From assembly GCA_013003805.1 (NCBI GenBank), contig JABDII010000216.1, forward strand, positions 1 to 5,521: a stretch of 5,521 bases of DNA. The letters run 5' to 3'. Source of the DNA: Gemmatimonadales bacterium (GTDB taxonomy: Bacteria > Gemmatimonadota > Gemmatimonadetes > Gemmatimonadales > GWC2-71-9). The notes beneath the pieces are model-generated. The model was not told where the DNA came from. It worked only from the letters and a program-made list of their open reading frames with translations, and ran no database searches. Shown piece by piece: positions 1 to 3,259 of this stretch; position 1 is the first letter of the stretch; each line of letters opens with the position of its first letter. Made by a program: the position numbers and the translations under genes.

Positions 1-3
1 GAG

Positions 4-522
4 TTACTCGGCCGCTGACGCAATCGCCTCCAGGTTCTTGGTGATCTGACGCCTCGAGGGCTTCCGGTTCATCGTCCGGATCGACCGAACGGAAAGCTCC
101 GTCGCCCGCTGGCCGTAGTACGAAGTCCGGTTCACGCCCCCGTCGTTCCCGCCCAGCTCGATGACCATGGTCGCATCGTCGCCGGCCGAGACGGCCACGA
201 GCCAATTCCCTTCGGTGGGCCAGGTCTGATCGACCCTGAAGACGCCCGGCCGACCGGTGGCTTCGAATTCGAGCGGGATCGAGCGCCGCTCGTTCCGGAT
301 GATCCCCTCGGCCGTCCCCGTCAGGCGGAACGACTCCGGCCGGTCGTGGCGGTAGGTGCGAATGACCAGCGCGGCATCTCGGGTTGCCGGGTCGAGTGGG
401 TTGGCCGGCAACTCGACAGCGATCCACGGCGGCCCGTACGGCCTGGTGGATGCGGCGCCGATGAGCGGTACGGCGAGCACGAGTCCGACAATGCTGAACA
501 AGGCGAGTGCGGTGCGGGACAT
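4..522 (-). CDS. small exported beta-rich protein of unknown function
   Basis: 172 residues, complete, ending in TAA. The N-terminus is a classic Sec signal peptide: Arg3, a hydrophobic core at about residues 5-21, then small residues (GAAS) giving a likely cleavage near residue 24, so the mature protein is periplasmic or secreted. The middle part (about 30-125) reads as alternating beta strands. The phrase GRPGVFRVDQTWPTEGNWLV resembles the P-G-x-(Y/F)-x-V...WP..G.W.L.V pattern of small Ig-like exported domains such as the YtkA/FixH type; this is a resemblance, not an assignment. The last 35 or so residues are basic (RTMNRKPSRRQITKN) and probably helical. The start is supported by GGAG five bases before the ATG. 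The gene follows the DUF4097 gene by 78 bp and has its own ECF-like promoter motif 41 bp upstream, so it may be a regulon member rather than only the operon tail. No catalytic motif is visible and function is unknown. Confidence 0.8.
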   Translation of the reverse strand: MSRTALALFSIVGLVLAVPLIGAASTRPYGPPWIAVELPANPLDPATRDAALVIRTYRHDRPESFRLTGTAEGIIRNERRSIPLEFEATGRPGVFRVDQTWPTEGNWLVAVSAGDDATMVIELGGNDGGVNRTSYYGQRATELSVRSIRTMNRKPSRRQITKNLEAIASAAE

Positions 523-562
523 TGGGGCTCCAGGTTGAGATGGTGTGCGTTGTCTTTGATGA

Positions 563-589
563 GATGCCGCCGGCCCGCCGAATGTTTAG
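563..589 (-). promoter_or_regulatory. putative ECF-sigma promoter of the small exported gene
   Basis: Read on the minus strand, CTAAACATTCG (589-579) is followed at fixed distance by GGCGGCATC (571-563). The same two blocks with the same spacing lie upstream of the sigma gene (2783-2757); 19 of 27 positions agree. The AAAC core and about 15-16 bases to the CATC block match the geometry of ECF promoters such as the E. coli sigma-E -35 GGAACTT and its -10. Transcription would begin near 556, giving a leader of about 34 bases that includes the GGAG ribosome binding site. That this sigma factor uses the site is inference. Confidence 0.5.
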
Positions 590-600
590 CGCCGGACCTC

Positions 601-1485
601 TCACATGCGCACGAGCCGGATCGTGCCCTTGAACGACCGCACCGTGATCGCAGCACCTCCCCCACCCAAGCGCAACACGAGTTCCTCACCGGCGCCCTCG
701 ACGGCCGGGGCCGGTTGGTCCGCAGTGAGGTTGTTCTCAATGGAGCCCCCGATGGAGGTCAGGCTCAGGTGGCCCGCCACATTGTTCGGCAGCTCGAGGG
801 TCACCGTGCCGCTGTGCGTGTCGAAGTCCACCGCGCCCTCCGGCATGAAACGCCCGGCATAGTGGATGTCGCCCGTGACCGATTCGATCCGGCCTCGCTC
901 GACCTCTTTGTTCAGCACCCGTATGGGCCCGCTCACGCTGGACGTTCGGAGGTCGCGATAGCGTCCTTCGAGCGTGATCGCTCCGCTGCCCGTGCGAACC
1001 CGCACCCAAGTCGCCTCCGCCTGGAGCGTGATGCTCCCGTCCAGGGTCTCCGCCTCGAGCCGGCGCGCCGTCCCGCCGAGCCGGATGTCGCCGCTTATCG
1101 AATTGAACCAACCAGTCACCGCCGTGGCCTCGATTGGTGCCGTCACGGTCTTGACGGAAACCTGGGCGCCACGGGGAACCTGGATGACGAGATGTGCGGT
1201 TGGGGACAGATTCGTGCCGGCCAGGTCTTCCACCATGACCTTCATCGCGTCCCGGCCGCCACCCGAGTAGAGCTTCCCGTGCTCGACCGTGCCTGCGATA
1301 TGAAGCGAGTCGCGATCCCACGCTTCCATTCGGACCGAGCCGGCCGGCGCCCAGATCTTGAACCGCGCATCACTGGCTACCGCTTGTCCTCGGTCAATGC
1401 GTTCCTGCGCGTGGCCGGGGGGTGGCAGGAAGCTCACGCCGGCCAGCACGAGCACTAGGCTCGGGCCTGCCCGGAGGATCCTCAT
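601..1485 (-). CDS. exported DUF4097-type beta-repeat protein
   Basis: 294 residues. The N-terminus is a Sec signal peptide (basic MRILR, hydrophobic core at about 8-20, then PPPGHA|Q with cleavage after residue 26), so the protein is exported. The rest is a repetitive beta pattern of short strands with recurring S/T-x-S/G-G-x-I/V turns (SISGDIRLGG, TLDGSITLQA, TGSGAITLEG, SVSGPIRVLN, VTGDIHYAGR, THSGTVTLEL, SIGGSIENNL), repeating about every 20 residues. This is the signature of DUF4097/putative adhesin proteins, predicted to form a beta-helix or solenoid. I chose the start at 1485 because it is preceded by GGAGG with seven-base spacing, gives the signal peptide, and overlaps the anti-sigma stop in an ATGA. 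The frame stays open to 1971, but that part lies inside the anti-sigma gene and has no coding character. DUF4097 genes commonly follow ECF sigma/anti-sigma pairs in such bacteria. The biochemical role is unknown; an envelope-associated function is inferred. Confidence 0.85.
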   Translation of the reverse strand: MRILRAGPSLVLVLAGVSFLPPPGHAQERIDRGQAVASDARFKIWAPAGSVRMEAWDRDSLHIAGTVEHGKLYSGGGRDAMKVMVEDLAGTNLSPTAHLVIQVPRGAQVSVKTVTAPIEATAVTGWFNSISGDIRLGGTARRLEAETLDGSITLQAEATWVRVRTGSGAITLEGRYRDLRTSSVSGPIRVLNKEVERGRIESVTGDIHYAGRFMPEGAVDFDTHSGTVTLELPNNVAGHLSLTSIGGSIENNLTADQPAPAVEGAGEELVLRLGGGGAAITVRSFKGTIRLVRM

Positions 1486-2159
1486 GAGACGGCCTCCGTC
1501 GCGTGTTCGAGGACCGCGACTTTCTGGCGATAGGACGTCGTCAACAGCTCGAGCAGGGTCTCGTTGTCCGGCTCGGTTTCGAGCACACCGACGATTTCGC
1601 GAATGGCCGCATCGATGACCGCGAGATTCTGCTCGACCTGGGCCACCGCCTCGGGCGGCAAGGCCGAGCGCTGAGTCTCGAAGTCGACCAGGAGCTGTTG
1701 GGACAGGCCCTCGTAGTTGGCGATGATCGCAGCCAGGCGGGGCGTTCCGACATTGGGAGCCACCCCTGCATCCACTGCAATCGGCTCCGGAGCCGGATCC
1801 TGTCGTACGAGGACAGCGGTCACCGTGGCCGTCGCCGCCACCAATAGAATTGCCGCGACTGCAAGGCCCGCCGCCCGGGTCCACCACGGTCGCGACACCC
1901 CGCTCCGGTTTCCGCCCTGGCCGAGTGAGATGACCTTCCGCTGATCGATGGTCTCGCGGATGGCCGGCCACCAGTCGCCTGGCGGAGCGATCGCTCGAGG
2001 TGCGGCTCCGGCTTTTCCCAGGAGGTCCTGCAGCCGCTCGAGCCGTTCACGACACTCGGCGCACACGGTCAGGTGCTGCTCGACATCCGGTCGTTCGGAC
2101 TCCGGCAAGAGCCCATCGACCAGGTCGTGGAGCCGGTCGTCAACTAGGTGGCCGGTCAT
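1482..2159 (-). CDS. membrane-anchored zinc-finger anti-sigma factor
   Basis: 225 residues. The cytoplasmic N-terminus carries the anti-sigma zinc motif His29-x3-Cys33-x2-Cys36 (QHLTVCAEC) in a helical context (DDRLHDLVDGLLPESER), as in zf-HC2/ZAS-domain proteins that bind and hold ECF sigma factors. A linker (about 50-90, with a WW pair at 63-64) leads to one transmembrane helix at about 96-118 (AAGLAVAAILLVAATATVTA). The C-terminal 105 residues would face the periplasm. After a Pro/Ala-rich stretch they form long amphipathic helices (about 140-222) that could act as a sensor or dimer unit. The start is fixed by GGAG eight bases upstream and by an ATGA overlap with the sigma stop; another ATGA overlap joins it to the DUF4097 gene, so translation is probably coupled. 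No protease cleavage site can be assigned by eye. The partner is almost certainly the adjacent sigma factor. Confidence 0.9.
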   Translation of the reverse strand: MTGHLVDDRLHDLVDGLLPESERPDVEQHLTVCAECRERLERLQDLLGKAGAAPRAIAPPGDWWPAIRETIDQRKVISLGQGGNRSGVSRPWWTRAAGLAVAAILLVAATATVTAVLVRQDPAPEPIAVDAGVAPNVGTPRLAAIIANYEGLSQQLLVDFETQRSALPPEAVAQVEQNLAVIDAAIREIVGVLETEPDNETLLELLTTSYRQKVAVLEHATEAVS

Positions 2160-2746
2160 GAGAGTATCTCCATCAACTGTTTGCGTGCCCGATGGAGGTG
2201 GGCCCGCATCGTGCCTGGCGCCGAGCCGGTGAGCGCGGCGATCTCCTCGTGGGTGTAGCCCTCGATGTCATGCAACACGAAGACCTGCCGAGCCTTGGGA
2301 GGCAGAGCGCGAATGGCGTCCTCCAAATCGAGTCGGTGCCCCGGCGTGCTTGTGATTGCCCCACCCGATAACTCCTCCAAATCGGCCCGTACCTCCACCC
2401 GGGCTTCGCGCCGTCTCTCTCTGCGCTGTTGCTCGAGAACCAGATTGACGGCCACCCGGTGGAGCCAGGTCCCGAACGCGCTTTCGCCACGGAAACTCCC
2501 GATCCTCTCCCAGCAGCGGACGAACACATCCTGGGTCAGTTCCCGGGCCCTCTCCGGGTGCCCGACCATCCGGAGGCACAAGGCATAGACCCGATCCACA
2601 TGGCCCCGATAGAGTGGTTCAAAGGCGTCGAGATCTCCCGATTGCACCCTCGCGACCAGCGCCGGCTCGTCCCCACGGAGGGGTGCGCTGCCGAGCCGGG
2701 GCTCGGTGGGTGGGTCTCGGTCGGGGGATCGGGCGCTCACGGGCAT
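2156..2746 (-). CDS. ECF-family RNA polymerase sigma factor
   Basis: 196 residues with the two domains of an extracytoplasmic-function sigma factor and no region 3. Region 2 spans about 29-112 and includes DAFEPLYRGHVDRVYALCLR, the core-binding/-10 segment ELTQDVFVRCWERIGSFRGE and FGTWLHRVAVNLVLEQQRR. Region 4 spans about 141-192 and includes AIRALPPKARQVFVLHDIEG, then the helix-turn-helix YTHEEIAALTGSAPGTMRAHLHRARKQL, quoted here in two segments: YTHEEIAALTGSAPG and TMRAHLHRARKQL. The recognition helix uses TMRAHLHRAR where TVKSRLHRAR is usual, a conservative variant. The first 26 residues are a proline-rich extension ahead of region 2. The start is not certain: AAGGAG lies only three bases before the ATG, while the GTG two codons later (2740) would have nine-base spacing. 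It is the first gene of the operon, coupled to its anti-sigma factor by ATGA. Promoter elements lie upstream and suggest autoregulation. Confidence 0.93.
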   Translation of the reverse strand: MPVSARSPDRDPPTEPRLGSAPLRGDEPALVARVQSGDLDAFEPLYRGHVDRVYALCLRMVGHPERARELTQDVFVRCWERIGSFRGESAFGTWLHRVAVNLVLEQQRRERRREARVEVRADLEELSGGAITSTPGHRLDLEDAIRALPPKARQVFVLHDIEGYTHEEIAALTGSAPGTMRAHLHRARKQLMEILS

Positions 2747-2749
2747 CTA

Positions 2750-2755
2750 CTCCTT
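2750..2755 (-). promoter_or_regulatory. ribosome binding site of the sigma gene, ambiguous start
   Basis: The minus strand reads AAGGAG, a strong Shine-Dalgarno core, but only three bases (TAG) separate it from the ATG at 2746. The in-frame GTG at 2740 is nine bases away, a more usual spacing. Either start gives nearly the same protein (residue 1 or 3). Confidence 0.55.
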
Positions 2756-2756
2756 G

Positions 2757-2783
2757 GATGTCGCCCACGGCTCGAGTGTTTAG
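2757..2783 (-). promoter_or_regulatory. putative autoregulated ECF promoter of the sigma operon
   Basis: On the minus strand, CTAAACACTCG (2783-2773) is followed by GGCGACATC (2765-2757), the same bipartite motif as at 589-563. ECF sigma factors commonly transcribe their own operon, so this pair is the natural candidate. One difficulty is that a start site six or seven bases past the -10 would fall near 2750, inside the ribosome binding site and just before the ATG, giving an almost leaderless mRNA. Either a downstream start codon is used, leaderless initiation occurs, or the site is an operator rather than a promoter. Confidence 0.42.
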
Positions 2784-2803
2784 TCGGCCTGGGCCGGGCC
2801 TGG

Positions 2804-2832
2804 ATCATAGCTCAGGGGGCCCATCTCGTCAT
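2804..2832 (-). promoter_or_regulatory. sigma-70-like promoter upstream of the sigma operon
   Basis: On the minus strand, ATGACG (2832-2827; four of six bases match TTGACA) is separated by 17 bases from TATGAT (2809-2804; five of six match TATAAT). Transcription would start near 2797 and give a leader of about 50 bases that contains the AAGGAG site and the CTAAACACTCG motif. It could supply basal expression of the operon. The match was found by eye; chance hits are possible. Confidence 0.4.
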
Positions 2833-2834
2833 GA

Positions 2835-2864
2835 TCTCCCGGACCCGTGTTCGGATACGGGAGA
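2835..2864. repeat. inverted repeat next to the sigma-70-like -35 box
   Basis: TCTCCCG (2835-2841) pairs perfectly with CGGGAGA (2858-2864) across 16 bases. Inside it, CCCGT (2844-2848) can instead pair with ACGGG (2857-2861), so two alternative stems share bases. The element begins three bases upstream of the ATGACG box on the sigma-operon side. It could be a regulator binding site. There is no T-run, so it is not an obvious terminator. Confidence 0.4.
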
Positions 2865-3071
2865 GGATATGAACACTTTCAGACAACATTCGTCGTGGCT
2901 TCATGTAGAGCTTCTTAGCTTGCAGCACGGGCACGTGTTTCTGGCGACAACGATTCGGCCGTAGCTGTGTACCACCTGGCCGAGCGCTGTCGTAGTACGA
3001 AGCATATCAGGGACGGCAGGCACTTCACTCGGCACTAGAGGCCAGCCCGGAACCGTTCGGTGCCATCTCTC

Positions 3072-3085
3072 ACGCGCCCGCGCGT
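3072..3085. promoter_or_regulatory. 14-bp palindrome ACGCGCCCGCGCGT, possible operator
   Basis: Two perfect 6-bp arms (ACGCGC and GCGCGT) flank a CC centre, about 90 bp before the first protease-side start codon and upstream of the weak TATCAT. Symmetric sites of this size suit a dimeric DNA-binding protein. GC-rich DNA produces such palindromes by chance fairly often, so the call is tentative. Confidence 0.25.
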
Positions 3086-3175
3086 TGGACCAGACTGCAA
3101 CACTGGTTTCTGGCGCCGGGTATCATTCTACTCCCCAATCCACGAATGACCTGGCACCAGGGAAGGGAGGTCATG

Positions 3176-3226
3176 ATGGCTAAGAAGAGCGGCGACGGCG
3201 AGCGCAAGGGCGCGCCCGCCGGGTAG
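3176..3226 (+). other. 16-codon leader frame ending in amber, in phase with the protease
   Basis: ATG at 3173 and 3176 follow a strong GGAGG (3166-3170), with five-base spacing to the second ATG. The frame reads MAKKSGDGERKGAPAG and stops at TAG (3224-3226). All 14 codons after ATG-GCT end in G or C, which looks like translated DNA. No further stop occurs in this frame, and after 11 more sense codons (SRRAAARAKDT) it reaches the ATG at 3260 and runs on as the protease. The segment may be a leader peptide coupled to the protease, or the true N-terminus of the protease cut off by an AAG-to-TAG type change, since a Lys at codon 17 would fit the basic stretch around it. Codon quality and the ribosome binding site favour real translation of this segment. 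Confidence 0.4.
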
Positions 3227-3250
3227 TCCCGGCGAGCTGCAGCTCGGGCC

Positions 3251-3255
3251 AAGGA
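3251..3255 (+). promoter_or_regulatory. ribosome binding site for the internal protease start
   Basis: AAGGA lies four bases before the ATG at 3260 and seven before the ATG at 3263. It makes initiation downstream of the amber codon possible and is the reason the protease is annotated from 3260. It is weaker than the GGAGG that precedes the leader frame. Confidence 0.4.
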
Positions 3256-3259
3256 CACA

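Larger units (their letters stand above)
2747..3172. other. divergent intergenic region
   Basis: About 430 bp separate the leftward sigma operon from the rightward protease gene. The left third holds the two candidate promoters of the sigma operon and an inverted repeat. The right third holds a 14-bp palindrome (3072-3085). A weak -10-like TATCAT at 3121-3126 has a poor -35 (GCAACA at 3097-3102, spacing 18) and is the only promoter-like candidate I see for the protease. A GGAGG ribosome binding site lies at 3166-3170. A 31-codon frame (2869-2964) exists but lacks convincing support. I see no tRNA, no riboswitch-like architecture and no T-tailed terminator. Confidence 0.7.

Noticed and set aside
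346..1458. Long plus-strand open frame of 370 codons
   Set aside because: It is antisense to the DUF4097 and small exported genes, spans their intergenic gap, and reads as Arg/His/Pro-rich composition without domains.
1486..1971. Upstream extension of the DUF4097 frame
   Set aside because: It overlaps the anti-sigma gene in another frame and has no domain-like character. The start at 1485 has a good ribosome binding site and a signal peptide.
2869..2964. 31-codon plus-strand frame (MNTFRQHSSW...) in the divergent region
   Set aside because: An AGAGG lies just upstream of the ATG, but spacing is short, codon endings are not GC-biased like neighbouring genes, and no motif is visible. It is kept only as a remote possibility.
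2991..3002. 12-base match CGTAGTACGAAG also at 114-125
   Set aside because: One copy is inside a coding region and one in the divergent region. There is no flanking similarity, so it is probably chance.
3049..3060. GGAACC resembling an ECF -35 box for the protease
   Set aside because: No convincing -10 lies at the proper distance, and it does not match the CTAAACA motif shared by the two minus-strand sites.
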